Counted from the stretch's first letter, positions 36,838 through 50,846 are shown. The stretch is 64,000 nt of DNA from Artocarpus heterophyllus (GCA_025403435.1 CM046333.1:14843770-14907769), one strand, 5' to 3'. Notes: a model not told the origin generated them from the letters alone. Made by a program: numbers and translations.

Positions 36838-37217
36838 ATTCTGGTCTCTTTGTCAGATCCTCTGTAGCATGGAATAACTAGATGAACTATTGCTCAGTAA
36901 GTCCAAAAATAGTCCACAAATAATTTCTATTTTTATGTAGGATCCATTTATGCTTAGTTATGAACTTTAATTGTTAATTTCATATCATTAACTTAAGGGC
37001 AACTTAGAAGAATGCCCCTAAAGGAGCATTTTTTTGAGATTGTTCTCCTAAAATGCTCTTTTTAAAATTGCGCCTTTAATTAAAAAAGGTGATTTATTAA
37101 AAGTCTAAGTTATCTTTCCTCTTGAAATGGAACTTGCTAAGTTCTGTCCTAGTTGGAATCCACCAAGGTCCGTCTCGAAGAAGCGGGTTGTAACTTGTCA
37201 AGTTTCAACTTGAAACC
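36838..37217. other. Host spacer between two LTR insertions
   Basis: About 380 bp with no gene. Its right end has AAGTTTCAACTTGAAACC, a short palindrome related to AGGTTCCAACTTGGAACCT at 39550-39570 on the other side of the next solo LTR. Confidence 0.45.
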
Positions 37218-39493
37218 TGTAACGCCCCTATATGGGGGTTAGCAGTTTTTAATGAATTAAAATAAAAATCAGAAATAAAAGTAAAACTTCAAAAATAAAA
37301 TTATCTAGGACTTAAATGAAAACAATCAAATCAAAAAAAAAACATAAACAATAATTTAACCATAGTTTAATGTAGCACCTTAAATTTAATAATATAAAAC
37401 TGTCATCATCATTTCAACCCTCAACATATCTTAATACAGTCACAGAAAGTAACAATCGATGCTTATATTATCATAAAGAGCATTCTTAACAATTAATGCA
37501 ATTACAAAAGTAGTATAACTACTTAGCTTCCTTAACTATTTTCCTCGTAGCCACCTCAAACTTAGTGAGTCCTGAAAAGATGAAACATAAGGGAATAAGC
37601 GACACCATGCTCAGTAAGGAAAACATTATTCACCTTTAGGTTTTCGTCCTTGCCACATTAAAAACCTGCATGGTTAGTCAGTTCTCAACATTAATCATCA
37701 ATATTATCATGTTCAATTCCGGTGGATTTCTTATGATCATTCTTACCAACTTTCATACATATATATATATATATATATTAATTGAGGATTCAATTATGCT
37801 CATTTATATCCACCGTGCAATAGAATATCTTATCACTCAACTCAACGAAACCCAAATGGGCACCCTTGATCACCCTCCAAACATTCCAAGGGTGTTTCGG
37901 TGAGGGGACATCAAGCCCTGAGTCCTCACTAAGTCGATTCATGTATAATCTGTTCTAGGACTTTCGACCCAAGGGAGCGTCATCACCTCCCCCTATTTTA
38001 CCTTTTAGGGTATTCGTGCCCAAGGAGGCAACCGTCACCCTCTTCAGGTCTCACCATTTCTCTATATTTATCCGTTATTTATAGAGTTAGTTTTCCTAAC
38101 CATGCTTCTCAATTTACAACATGTGTTAAATCATTAAGTTCCTCGCTATACAATACAGGACGAGTTCTACATCATCATGTTATAGATATAATCATATACA
38201 TTCGAAATATCATATACATATCTTGTAACATAAACAACAAATTTTAATTTACCAAAACCTCACAAAAGATGAGTAATAGAATCCCTACCTCTTGGTAAAT
38301 AACATACTATAACTTCTAGCTCACAATACCAAGCTCACCACGTAAGCTCTAAGTACTTCGTTATCCTACGACGCATAAAATTACCATACTTTGACTCAAT
38401 TTCTAATCCATAGTCATACTGATAACCATCTATTCTACTGTTCTTATTAATGTGCCATAATCATTTATATAAAATCCTTGGAACATTTTGTAACACAAAA
38501 CGGTTAAAAACATATGAATTTGGACTATCCGATCAGCTTGCCGATTGGCATAGTCCGGCTTGCTGATTGAGGCAAAATCTAGAAAACTCTAGCTTTCTAT
38601 TTTTTAAGATTTTGAGCTTCAAAACTCAGTTTGACTTGTTTTAACAAATCTTAAAACATGAAAAATACATAAAAACCATAGATTATCATACCAATAAAAC
38701 ATATAAATCTTTTTCCCCAAATTTTTATGCATAAAACATGTTTAAAATTCTCCAACATTGATTTTTATAAAACATTACAAAAACGTGATCTAAATAGGAA
38801 ATTGTTCAAACCCAAAACAAACACAATTCAATTTGCATGCATATAAAAGCACAAGCTCAGATCACAAAATGAAGAACAATGACATAATCTGAGCATAATA
38901 ACTTGGAATAAAAGGAAGATAAAGAAGAATTTGGGTTTTTTGTTGAAACTCTACCTTTGTTCCTTGAGAAATTGTTATTAGGTTTGACTTTTTGCTTGAG
39001 GAAAGAGATCCTGAGTTGAGATGGAACTTTTTGATCAGATTGAGAAGGTGAATGAAAGAGACAAAATCAAAAGAGGGAGAGAAAGGGTGAGTGGTGTGAA
39101 ATATGGCAGAAAATGAGTTGTCTGATATGTTTTAGGAGTTGGTGACTTTAGGTATGTGAATGAATAGTATTATTGAGAGACTCATAAAAAGAAAGAAAAG
39201 AAAGAGGATAAGGCATTTGTGGGGAACCAAAGCATGTGACTTGTTTGATTCAAGTCATATCTTTTATTTATTTATTTTCTTTTTAACCATTACACGTGAA
39301 AGACAATAAAGGAGGGTCTACCATGACATTTTAGTAAATATACTAAATAAGTATACAAATTTTTTGAAAATTCTAAAACTAAGTAGAAATAAATATTGTG
39401 AAATAGATTTTAAATGAAACAAATTTTTTATTGGCACACTAAAAATTAATTTAATTACCTTAATACCTATTAGAAAAAATAACGGATGTCACA
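37218..39493 (-). mobile_element. Gypsy-type solo LTR, minus orientation
   Basis: The plus-strand edges are TGTAACGCCCC (37218) and GGATGTCACA (39493). The flanks are AAACC (37213-37217) and AATCC (39494-39498), a 5-bp duplication with one change. It is the same family as the LTRs at 15985, 34358 and 3706. A GC-richer patch at 38521-38570 (TTGCCGATTGGCA, CCGGCTTGC) sits where the relatives have ordinary sequence. Confidence 0.85.
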
Positions 39494-39633
39494 AATCCTA
39501 CTAGATTCCAATATTTTTTTTAGATAAACAGGTGTTGTATTGTAACCTGCCAGGTTCCAACTTGGAACCTAGCAAATTCTCACATTTTTTAAACAAAGAA
39601 GCAATAACTGCCTCTAGTCGTAGGCGCAGGTGC

Positions 39634-41637
39634 TGTTCGACATATATCCCATAAGGAGTAAAACTGTAACATGTTTTTGGAGACATTTTTATCAATAAAG
39701 AGTTTATTTATTATTCATTTACCAAGTTATTGTCCTCTTTACATTCATATTTGTTGAATGTATGATAAGCAAACAAAAGTCTAAAATTGTTAGTCTAAGC
39801 CTTTAGAATCAGGCATATGATGGATATATTATGTGGAAGACATGATTCTAAAGGTGATGGTCTAAATTATAAGATCTGCAATTGAGGGAATATAGTTGGA
39901 TACTTTATTTATGCAAAGATTGTTATGTTATTTATATCCTTAACAAGAGATGATTTGTCTTGGCCATCGGAGATGGACTCTACGAATAGAAACATTAGTG
40001 TATTGTCATAGATGACAATGTATTAGATCAGAATATAAAGTGTAATTGATTTGAATTAATAATTCTACCTCAGCAAATTGATTCACTTTAGACAATCATA
40101 TGTGTTGTCTCTTACTCCTAAAATGAATAGTGGGCCCGTTGTCTTGACTTATGTCTTTTGATGTACCAAAGGGTAACATCCATATTTCATGATGGTATGA
40201 ATATTGGTACGTTGGTGACATGACTATTGATACCGTAGACCTATTATTCATAGATACGAAATCCATAGCTCATTTTTAAGACTCGATAATATCTTTTTAT
40301 ATGCGTTATCTTGTAATTGAAAGATTGGAGCGCTCAACCATTTGCATACATAGGTGTAATCGAATGGTATATCGTCTTTGGATAGTAAGTTTTTCGATGG
40401 TGAGATAATGGAACATAAGAAAAACATAATCGGGAAGGTAAAATAGAATTTATCCTTAAGCTAATTATGGATATCCTATGGGGATACGATACATTATGAT
40501 ATGTCATGGATGCTTAGCTATTTGGGTTTTGTAATTTTATATAGTTTGAGAGTGTAGCTCTAAGCTTTTAATGAAGTAGCATTAGAGTTAATAACTATGA
40601 AATATATATCTAGGATATTGGGTTTTATAATTATCGGAAGCTTGAACTATATAGGTCCATCAGGTCCCCTTTGTGAGCTCATAATAAATACTGTAATGAT
40701 ACAGCGTGCTTTTCCAATAAATTAATGACTTATGTTAAATTATTAGATTTGTTAAAATTCGAGTTAATTGGATTTAATAATTCATGTTAATTTATCGATT
40801 GAATTAATTTTGTAATTAATTCAAGATAAACATGTTGGTTTATCAGTTGAATTAGTTTGGTACATTAATTCAAGATAAATATGTTGAATTATTTTGGAAA
40901 ATATCTTATTTGTATGAGTTTATCTATATATGACTATTTTGATCAAATAACTTCTTTATTGGATTATTTGAATTAAAATTGAGGCTTTATAAAATATACC
41001 CAAACCTAATAAGATAAGATTTATCCAATTAGTTGAGAAGGACCTATTGGATCAACCTGTAAAGTTCGATTTATATTCAAACTCAGGGATCAGCGACAAC
41101 GCAGTCGACCGCAGTATACTGGGCATGGTCGACCGCAGTGGCTAGAGTTCGAATCTGATTACGTGGATTATACTCTAAAATTGATCCAAACTCGATTTTG
41201 AGGTCTTATTTGATAATGATTGACCCTAGGTCCGACCTCTATAAATAAAGAGTGAGTTCTTATAGTTATTTAGATTAGTTGAGAAATTAAGAGTGAGCAC
41301 TCTAGTCTGAAAGTCTCTAAAAACTCCCTGAGAGCTATTGTTCACAAATCACGAACCTTAGTTTTAGATTTTCTCAATTGGTTAGAAGGAGAGTCATTAG
41401 GGAAGAGCTGTACGACGTGCGCCCATACGCACTCTAATCGTGGATAGAGAATAACAAAGAAGACCAGTTGATTGAGGCTCTTCTAGAACGTTCTTCTCTT
41501 CACAGATTGCAGGAGTTTTTCGACATACAAGGTTAGTAAGATCTAGTTAATTTATGCATGTAGCGTGCTAAAATTGTGTTTTAGAAAATACTCTAGTATG
41601 AAAATTTTAATTTCTGCTGCATACTATTTTTTCAACA
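39634..41637 (+). repeat. 5' LTR of second copia element
   Basis: Starts TGTTCGACATA and ends TTTTTTCAACA. At the place where LTRs 1-3 have TCGGCATGCCGA-like motifs, it has two GTCGACCGC motifs (41100-41142). It is followed by a PBS (TGGTATCAGAGC at 41640-41651). Confidence 0.85.
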
Positions 41638-41653
41638 ATTGGTATCAGAGCTA

Positions 41654-43248
41654 TGGTTTTTATGTAAATTTACGAGTTTGTGATCATGCTATATGAATAA
41701 ATTATGCGATCTTGATTTCTCCTATACTTGAATTTAGTTTTTTTAAAGATTTGGCACTCTAGGGTTTCTATATATTTTATGTTGCCATGAGATTATATAG
41801 TGAATGTTTATTAATTATTATAGTTGATTAAATTATTATTTAATTATTAATTAATTAATTAATTTGTGCCGGTTATGATTCCTAAGAGGCTAGAATGTGT
41901 ATCTAGGTTTTTCATGTAATTAGATGGCGGTCTATCATCACCATCTAGGAATTATTATTTAATTTTAAATTTGTAAGATTTTTTGTAATTAAACAATCAT
42001 TTGGAGTAAAGACAGATCTAGAAGATAGATGATAGCGGTTCCAAAGGTATTTCTTGAGTCTCTAATTTTATTTTTTTAAATTGTTAAAAATAAAATTGGA
42101 AAACTACCTTAAAATTATTTCTTTGGAACATTCTGGGTGAGGGTGCGGTCGACCGCGGCAGCATGGGCTAGAATGTTGGCTTTGGCAGCAGGCCAAACTG
42201 TTCGGTAGGCCAGTAGATGACTTGCAATCAATTGTGATACAAATACCTTGGTAACCCATGGCATCGGTAGGCCGAAGCAATAGTTCAGTAGGCTGGCAAA
42301 GAGCTATGTTTTTCAGAAAAAGGTGTGTTTTTTGGTGCAATTTTGATTTTATTTTTGGGATAATTTTGATAAACATTAAATTTGGATATGACTGGAAATA
42401 TGAAGTATTTGATCCATGCGAGATTAAAGACTTAAAGATGGATAATACATGAAGAAGGATACAATTTGAAGATTCAAGAATAAAGAATCAATAATATTTT
42501 TCAATTGATCTCTTGTAATCTTTAATTTCTTTTCCTAGGGTGGAACAGTAATATTACGGCTATTTATTATTATTTTGCTTGTAGTTTTGTACATTGCTTT
42601 GCTTGTTTGTATTATAATATGATTTGCCATGTATGTTGATAACATGTTATATAGAATAAGAAGTGCTGCTCATAAAACATTGTTCATGTATATCCTTTTA
42701 AAATAAAACCTTGATTTCAAAAGATTGAGTTGAAGAGGGTTTTCGAAGAAAGGACCTACGGCCTCCATCGTTGGTCCATAGGTAGCACATGATGGTTCTG
42801 ACCCCTAGGAAGGGACTTCATCATGTACCAGGTTGGATCTCCTAAAGTATAAGATATTTTAGCATAATTTATCATTGCACACCCCTAGGTGGTGATCATA
42901 CATCATGGATGAAATATTAAAATGATGGTTATATACTCAAGTTGATTTTATTATTGACCTCTCCTAGGAGCTATGTTAATAAAATTGATGGCTAAAGAAA
43001 CAATTATTAATATATGCTGGATCATACGGTCCTGGATAGTAGATATTAATCAGGAGGGGATCTATGTTCTTAATTAAATTTGACAAGTCTCTTTTAGGTA
43101 GGTTGTTGAATTCTAAGTTAGGAATTATCTTTGTGACTTTTTCAAGGTTTTGACACATAAACTCATTGTATGTTTTACATGATTGCGTTATCTTGCTAAA
43201 TAATTATGATATGTTTGCTTATGTATGATATATGATTCATTATTGTAG
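41654..43248 (+). other. Leader of second copia element
   Basis: Non-coding. At 42143-42300 it contains both a GCGGTCGACCGCGG palindrome and several GGCAGGCC-like units. The 90-residue minus-strand frame here is not supported. Confidence 0.6.
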
Positions 43249-46200
43249 ATGTCTAAAATGCTTTATCTTTGATACTTGATAAAAAGCAATTAATTGGTGA
43301 AAATTATAATGATTGGAAATGGAACCTAAACATTGTCTAGTCCTTTGAGAAACTTAAATTTGTGCTGATAACTTCATGTCCTTCCAAGCCTACGGGAGAT
43401 TCTACTAATGAGCAAATCGAAGCGTATAATCATTGGAAAGATGCTAACAATTAGGCCCTCTGTTATGTTATGGCCAGCATGAATAATATGCTGCAGGCTC
43501 AACATGAAGATTATGAGACTGCTAAACAGATCTTAGATAATCTTAAAGACATGTTTGGAGGCCGGGCCCTAACAAAATGGCAAATGACACTTTGGAAACT
43601 TTTGAACTGCAAACAAAGGCTGGGGACGTCTGTGAAGGAGCATATGATGTTGGTCATGAGTTACCTTGCTAAGGCTCAAACCAATGGAGCTAACATAGAT
43701 GCTGAAATATAGACGACTATGGTCTTTGAGACTCTATCAAAGGAGTTTGTCTCATTTAGAGCTTCATTTAATTTAAGCAATAGACGGGATATGACCTTAA
43801 CTGAGCTTATGAAGCAGTTACAGGAGTTCAAAAATCTGATCAAGGAAACTCTTACTGGTGGTGAGGCCAACTCGGCTGTTGTGTCTAGTTCCAATCCTAA
43901 CCTTGAGAATGGAAAGAAGAAACAGGCTAAGAACGGAAAGTCTTCTATTCCTACAAATGACAAGAACAAGAAGAAGAAAAAGAAGAACCTGAAGAAGCTC
44001 AAGTGCTTTTTCTGTGGGAAGGTCAGGTACATGAAGAAGAATTACAAAGACTTACTTTCCCGAGGAGGTCGGTATGATCTTCTGGTTATTGAAACTTATT
44101 TGGTTGGGGAATCTAGTGACACTTGGGTCATAGATTTCGAGGCAACTAATCATGTTTGTATTTCTCTACAAGGGTTCAAAGAAATGAGAAGTCTACTACA
44201 TGAAGACTTCACGCTTTAGATGGGTGATGGATCCTTAGTGTTGGCTGAAGTATTGGGAGATGTCCATCTTTACTTTGATAATTATAGGAATTTAATTTTG
44301 CAAGATTATTTTTATGTTCCTAAACTTAAAAGGAATTTGATATTTATAGATTGTTTATTTAAAGACTCTTATGTAGTTTCTTTTAATAATAAAATGGTGA
44401 TTAGTAAAAAAAATCTTTTATATGTGACGGATAAATGCAAAATAATCTATATTTTATCAAACCCAAGATGGACTTACTGCTTAACACTGAGGTTAATGAT
44501 AATAACTCTAAAAGACTTAAAACTTCTCACTCTAATAAGACCTCTCTTTGGCATTTACGATTAGGTCATATTAACCTAAATATGATTCAAAGGTTGGTAA
44601 GAGATGGACCTTTAAGTCACTTAAAGATGGAATCTATACCATATGTGAATCTTGTTTGGAGGGTAATATGACCAAAAGACCATTTGGGTCTAGGGGCAAT
44701 AGGGCCGAAGAGGTTCTAGAACTTGTGCATAGTGATGTTTGCAGTCCTTTGAACATCCGAGCACGAGAAGCGTATAAGTATTCGTCACTTTTATTGACGA
44801 TTACTCAAGGTATAGGTATGTGTACCTAATGTCACACAAAAGCGAAACTTATGACAAGTTTAGGGAGTTTTGGACTAAAGTAGAAAAGCAATTGGGTAAA
44901 CCCATAAAGGCACTTTGATCCGATCGAGGAGTGAATACCTTTCTGATGAGTTCTTAGAACACTCATTAGAGAATAGGATTTTATGTCATTTGACTGCGTC
45001 GGGCACTCCACAAGAGAATGGCATGGTTGAGAGAAGGAATAAGACTTTATTGGACATGGTTAGGTCTATGATAAGTTATTCATTATTACCTTTATCCTTT
45101 TGGGGATATGTACTACCAACCACATGTTATCTTTTGAACAATATGCCTTCAAAATCGGTTCCTAAAACTCCTCACGAGCTGTGGACGGGGAAAAATACAT
45201 CCTTAAACCATATTCGTATATAGGAATGTCCAGCTCATGTCTTGTTTAAGGAAGCGAATAAGTTGGAAGCACATTCAAAAGTTTGTGTGTTTGTAAGATA
45301 TCCAAAATGGACTAAAGGGGTTATTCCTATAACCTAAAGGAAAACAAAGTCGTGGTTTCAACTAATACAACATTCCTTGAGGAAAGTTACATGGACGACT
45401 TTAAGCCTTAAAGTAAAGTAGTACTCGAGAAATTGATGAGTGATTCGATTACTCTGAGGGTTCCGGTATAAACCACTCCAATCGGTGTAGAAAAACCAAC
45501 CAAACATAAACAACAAACTAAGGGGCTTTGGCATAACGGGAGGATCAGGCATCAACTCGAGAGGTATATGTTTGATGGTGAAGCCTTTTGGGCTGAATCG
45601 GTTGAACGTGATAAGGATCCTTACACTTACGAAGAAGCTATGAAGGATGTTGATTCGAAACTCTAGACAGAAGCTATGAACACTGAGATGAAGTCTATGG
45701 AGACTAATTGGGTCTAGAAACTTGTGGATCTTCTTGAAGGGATAAAACCCATAGGCTGCGAGTAGATCTATAAGAGGAAAAGAGGCATGGATGGAAAATT
45801 TGAAACCTATAAGGCTAGACTGGTAGCTAAGGGATACACGTAAAAGGAAAGAATCTATTATGAGGCAATATTTTCGCCTATAACCATGCTTAAGTCCATC
45901 TGCATTCTCTTGTCCATAGCTGCCGCTCTCAATTAATGAGATTTGGCATATGGATATCAAGACGGCCTTTTTGAATGGTTACCTTGATGAGTCCATATAT
46001 ATGGTACAGTTAGACAGGTTCAAGGCTAAGGGTTAGGAGGATAAGGTTTGTAAGCTGCTAAAGTCAATTTATAGACTAAAGCAAGCTTCTCGTTCTTGGA
46101 ACATAAGATTTGATTAAGTGATCAAGATTTATGGGTTCGCATAGAATGTGGACGAACCATGTGTTTACAAACACATTAAGGATAGAAAGGTGGTTTTTCT

Positions 46201-47216
46201 ACTACTCTATGTAGATGACATTCTATTAATTGGCAATGACGTTGGGGCTTTGTTATCGGTCAAATTATGGTTGACCAAGTAATTTGATGTGAAAGACTTG
46301 AGAGAAGCTAATTATGTTCTTGGTATCTAGAATTTTCGGTTCTTGGTATCTACAATTTTTGGTATAGGAAGAATAGAATGATAGCTTTATCCCAAGCTGG
46401 CTACATAGATAAAATTCTCCAAAGGTATGCAATGCAGGATTCTAAGAATGGTGGGTAACCATCTAGGTCTGGAATTACTCTTTCTAAGAAAAACTTGCCA
46501 AAGTCTAATGAAGAAACAGAATACATGAAGAAGCTGCCTTATGCTTTGACAGTGTGCAGTCTTATGTATGTCATGCTTTGCACATGGCTGGATATTAGTT
46601 ATGCAGTTGGGATAGTAAGTCGATTTTAGTCGGATCTAAGACCGAACCATTGGATAGTGGTCAAGCATATTTTCAAGCACATGAGAAGGACTCGAGGGTA
46701 TATGCTTGTATATTCGGGTGAGGATTTAACACCTCTAGGATATACTAACTCGGATTTCTAATCCTGTCTGGATCCGAGAAGATCAACTTTGGGTTTTGTG
46801 TTTACTCTCGGCGCCGGTGCCATTGTTTGGAGAAGTATTAAGCAAGATTGCATTTCGGATTCAATGATGGAGGCTGATATGTGGTAGCTAGTGATGCTTC
46901 GAAAGAAGCAGTGTGTCTTTGTAAGTTCTTTGGGGATTTTGAGGTAGTTTTTGGTATGGATAAGGTGGTATTGTTGTATTGTGATAACACTGCAATGATA
47001 GCTAATGCTAAGGAATCAAGATTTCACAAGAAGAGTAAGCATATTAATCGGAAGTATTATGTGATAAAAGACTTCGTTGATGGCATGCATGTTACTGTAT
47101 GCAAAATTGCATATGAGGATAATTTAGCTGATCCATTCACGAAGACACTAACTGTGAGGGTTTTCGAGAGGCATGTGGAAGCTATGGGATGCGAGATGTC
47201 ATATTTACTTACTTAG
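43249..47216 (+). pseudogene. Copia gag-pol remnant of second element
   Basis: Gag N-terminus LIGENYNDWKWNL from 43249; gag body 43470-44030; a Lys-rich tract and zinc knuckle CFFCGKVRYMKKNY with the His and last Cys lost; protease region WVIDFEATNHV, where the DSG motif is destroyed; pre-integrase LWHLRLGHINLNMIQRLV (44435-44671); integrase piece ENGMVERRNKTLL with its glutamate kept (44915-45223); RT motif YVDDILLIGND near 46208-46240; RNase H tail LYCDNTAMIANAKE and DNLADPFTKTL, ending SYLLT at 47216. Many stops and shifts; certainly inactive. Confidence 0.87.
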
Positions 47217-47230
47217 TGCAAGTGGGCAAT

Positions 47231-47550
47231 TGTTAGACATGTTTGCCCTAAGGAGTGAAAATGTAATATGTTTTTGGAGACATTTTTATCAATAAAGAAT
47301 TTATTTATTATTTCATATACTAAATTTTGTTCTTTTTACGTTTATATTTGTTGAATGTATGATAAGCAAACAAAAGTCTGAGCCCATCGATGTAAACCTT
47401 TAGAATCAAGCATATGATGGATAGATTATGCAGAAGACATGATTTTAAAGGTGATGGTCTAAATCATAAGATCCACAATCGAGGGAATAAAGTTAGACGC
47501 TTTATTCATACAAAGATTGTTATGTTGTCTATATCCCTAACAGTATATGA
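47231..47550 (+). repeat. Truncated 3' LTR of second copia element
   Basis: Starts TGTTAGACATG after GTGCAAGTGGG and follows the LTR to about 47550 (ATATCCCTAACAG), where similarity stops abruptly. The remaining ~1.7 kb of the LTR is absent. Confidence 0.8.
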
Positions 47551-49235
47551 TTTTATCAATTTGTCGTAGCTCTTAAGCTCCGAGTGCTTTTTTTTTTTTT
47601 TTGAAATTGATTGGCATCATTGTTTTCTCATTTGATATGGCCTTTTGGTTAGTCCCTTTTTTTGGAGCTTCATGGGCCTTTAAGACATTTATGAAGCATG
47701 GCCATGTTTGGGCATGTTTGAATCTCCAAGCCTATTGGACACTTTTAGCTCCATTGCAAGGTTGCAGGGATTGTTTTGATGTTGTTTGGCCTTCTCAAAT
47801 GCTGAATATCTTGTTCAGTGGCCAAAAAAACAACCGAGTAATCTTGTAGTTGACTGCATCTGCTTGGTCATCTGTAGCTGTTCAACATTTTCTAGACCCA
47901 TGGATATTGTTGAAACCTTGTGAACTACTTGAAGTCATGTTGTCAAGTCTGAATACGAGAATGTGGAGGGAAAGAACATATTTTTGAAACTTTTTGAAAT
48001 AAATTGCATATGTTAAAATATTTGAGGTAAACCATACTTACATCGTGAATAAGAGGCTAAATTAATAAACTACTAAGGTGTTTGGTGTGTGATATAACCA
48101 TTGGTTAGAACTATTTTAACTGTAGCATGTACAAGCTTTATATTGTAGCAACTTTTTATTGTTAGTACAACATGTGAGAACTTTACATTATTCATAACGA
48201 ATATTATAGTTAGGACCGAGCTAGCCAAATAGGGCATACATTATAAAAAAGATATTTGCTACAAATATATTCAAAATTTTTTATTTACTTACAATTAGTT
48301 TTGAAAAGTGTTATTTGATACCATTTTGTTTTGAATGGGAAAGTCTCGTTCTTCCTTCATTAAAGCCCATATCCATTTAAATTTGTTGGAAAATTAATTG
48401 CACAAAACATGCCATTTTCCATTTTTAATGGAAGCAAATAGCCTTTTTTTATTTAACATGTTAACAAATTGTATTTTAAACAAATTTGAATTATTTTAGG
48501 CATATGATTTTTCAACATTAACCCTATCTTTAATTTAGCTCACTTTTCTTTTGTTCTTGTTTCTCTCTCTATATTTCTCCTCCTTTTTCTTCCCTTTTCC
48601 AAAACTGCCACCATGAACATCAAACTCCAAGGTGCATAGAGAAGACTAATGTCGCATCACAACAGAGATCTCGTTCGTTGCTACCAACATAGCAAGCTCG
48701 TACTCATGTCCGTCGCCAGCAAAGCCGAATCGCGATTGCAAAGAGAACCGTAGGCGAGGAGATCTAGAGATCAGCCGCTGTCAAAGAAGTCCTTGCTCCG
48801 TCGATAGTAATTGTAACTATCCTTCTTGTTGGTGCCTTAACTCACAAGTCACTAGTGGTTAATTTGAGCAAAAAAAAGAGGGAGGAGAGAAGGAGAAAAT
48901 TAAATACGGGGTTATACTTTCGGTATTGTACTCAAGTGTAAATTCATTTTAACACTTAAATGGCCTAGTATTAATTAATGTTCTCAAAACTTTCGCCTAC
49001 TAATTGTAATTTCTCTTTTAACATGACCTAAATCCCTCATATTTTCCCTAATTTGTTTTGGACCAAGGCCTGTTGAAGCCTTTTTCATTTCTTCGGTCTC
49101 TTCTCATATAATCATGGCGTCTATAGTTTACACATGGTAAAGAATTATTCCTCCTTCAGTTATTTATTCGATAATTGATTTGTTGCTTCTGAATATGTGA
49201 TAACCATAATTCTCTTGAGGTGAAGAGGGCCAAGA
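47551..49235. other. Intergenic, no gene recognised
   Basis: It contains a T16-type run near 47589, an 82-residue frame at 47601-47849 without recognisable motifs, a small MITE at 48077-48237, and a GC-richer patch at 48600-48860 whose frames are all short. Nothing here can be supported as a gene. Confidence 0.4.
48077..48237. mobile_element. Small MITE-like repeat
   Basis: The left part GGTGTTTGGTGTG with GGTTAGAACTA, and the right part whose complement reads TGCCCTATTTGGCTAGC with GGTCCTAACTA, are imperfect inverted copies around an AT-rich core. It contains TTTATATTGTAGCAAC, which recurs in variants elsewhere. Confidence 0.4.
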
Positions 49236-49395
49236 AATGGTGGGTTGTATAGTCCCACATCGCTAGAAATGGTCATAGGTAGTGGTTTATAAGAAATGAT
49301 ACCACCTCCTATAAGCATGAGGCCTTTTGGTGTGAAGCCTAAGAGCAAAACTGTGAAAATTTAGTCCAAAGCGGACAATATCATATCAAACGGAT
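49236..49395. repeat. Short dispersed repeat (TRIM-like), GTCCCACATCG...AAGCGGACAATATC
   Basis: The block GTCCCACATCGC, a GTGGTTTATAAG stretch, GGTGTGAAGCCTAAGAGCAA and CCAAAGCGGACAATATCA follows a pattern I know from short dispersed, LTR-like plant repeats. Ends and class are not resolved. Confidence 0.4.
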
Positions 49396-49879
49396 GTGTG
49401 AGTTGTTACAGAATAACCCAAGCCATTTCCAATTTGTAAAAATTTGGCAAATCAATATATTGTTATATTTTTGTCTTCGGCCATGGACCTATGTAGATTC
49501 TTCATCTTTCTTTTTTTTTTTGGAGAATTTCAGCCATAATAATATGTTAATTCCATTCAAGATTTTTTTTTTTTTGGTATTTTTGGCATAATTTTAATTA
49601 TATCTTCCACATAAGTGTGTCCATAGGACTTTTCAAATCTTTGGTTTTAATAGATTATTTTTCACAAACTGTGTCAATCCCCCTTCTTAACTACCGGCAT
49701 GGTCCTTTACGTAAAGGAATCTTGGTAGGTCTCGATCCCACCATCAGCATGCATGGACGTAAAAAAGTTCTGATCATGATAACTGTGGTGCTCTTTTCAA
49801 TTAATTGGATTTGTCACGCCCTTATTAGTTCTAGCAGAGGGCAATTTTTAAAATTAAAATAATAAGCCCGCTAAAGTCG
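49396..49879. other. Intergenic, nothing recognised
   Basis: AT-rich with T runs at 49510 and 49563. No gene or repeat termini seen. Confidence 0.4.
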
Positions 49880-50846
49880 TTAATTAGCCAAGCTCAGATC
49901 AAGAGGGAACTCACCAAAAGAGTTACAAAAATGGCTGCACTTAGCATGATTGTGGGCAGCCACGTTGGAGTCCTCATCAACTTTTGAGATAGACCAACAG
50001 GGAATGGAGTTACAAACATTCAAAAAAGTTAGCAATAATATTACTAATCTCCCAAAAACAGAGGGGGTCATCTGACAGAATCGCTTCCACCACTTGTGAG
50101 CAACCAGTCTCAAAATAACGCAGTAGTTTTCATCCCATGCTGGACAACAACACGAGCTATTTAAAACCAAACCACACGCTTTTGCCTGAAGGGGAGTGTC
50201 TGTTTCGCTGGTGCTCGAGGCAAGCGTAATTACGTTACTGCTCGCGTCTCTGAGGACTGAAGCCGTCACTGCGATGCCGTTAGCAAAGGCAGCGTCCACA
50301 TTAATTTTTATCCAACCAGTGGGAGGTGGAGACTAACCTTGGGGGCGGGGAGGAGTAGCTTTATGGGAGTAACATCTTAGACATACTGGAGAACGAAGTA
50401 GCAATGGCTCAAATTGTTTTGAAGATGTCCTGAGCAATGGCCTGATGCAAAATTTCATTCCTTGTGCTTCCAAACGGGATCAATGGCGGTGGAAGCAAAG
50501 AGAAGGAAGCTACCCCTGGTGGGATCATCTTGTTGGGTCACGACCCACCCATCATCATCGTCAATTGCCCAAACAAGTCTAAGCCAAGCTGCTGGGAGAG
50601 GCGGAATATTGGCAGATGGAACAGACCAAGTAGAGGAGAACCAAATCCTTTTGGAGAAGTCGCAATCCCAGAAAAGGTGGGAGGCTGTTACCAAGCTGCC
50701 CAAATTACAAAGGAGGAAGGTCTGATCCTGCAGAGGGAAGGCTTGCAATAGTCCTGCACATGGAGGTAAAGCATCGCTGAGGAGCTACCAACTTAATATC
50801 ATGTGGTGAGGAATGATGTTGCATACAAAGTCTATTTCGTTCTTAA
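49880..50846 (-). pseudogene. LINE-type retroelement remnant: zinc-binding RT domain plus RNase H
   Basis: On the minus strand, 50455-50748 reads TASHLFWDCDFSKRIWF, the zf-RVT region found after reverse transcriptase in plant LINEs. From about 50335 down, PPPTGWIKINVDAAF, VTASVLRDASSNVI, ETDTPLQAKACGL and SNVAAHNHAKCSHF follow, the RNase H (RVT_3) domain. The two are out of frame with stops between them. The reading continues upstream at 56640-56860, across a 5.8-kb nest of inserted elements. Confidence 0.75.

Larger units (their letters stand above)
39634..47550 (+). mobile_element. Second, older-looking Ty1/copia element, 3' LTR truncated
   Basis: 5' LTR 39634-41637, PBS, leader, gag-pol remnant 43249-47216, and the first ~320 bp of a 3' LTR from 47231. 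It is the same family as the 19901-31950 composite but clearly more diverged. No target duplication can be read because the right end is missing. Confidence 0.87.

Noticed and set aside
45358..45960. 200-residue minus-strand frame
   Set aside because: Antisense to the copia RT region of the second element, whose plus-strand pieces carry the expected motifs.
47601..47849. 82-residue frame as a membrane protein gene
   Set aside because: Hydrophobic but without family motifs, no supporting exon structure, and next to a truncated transposon end.
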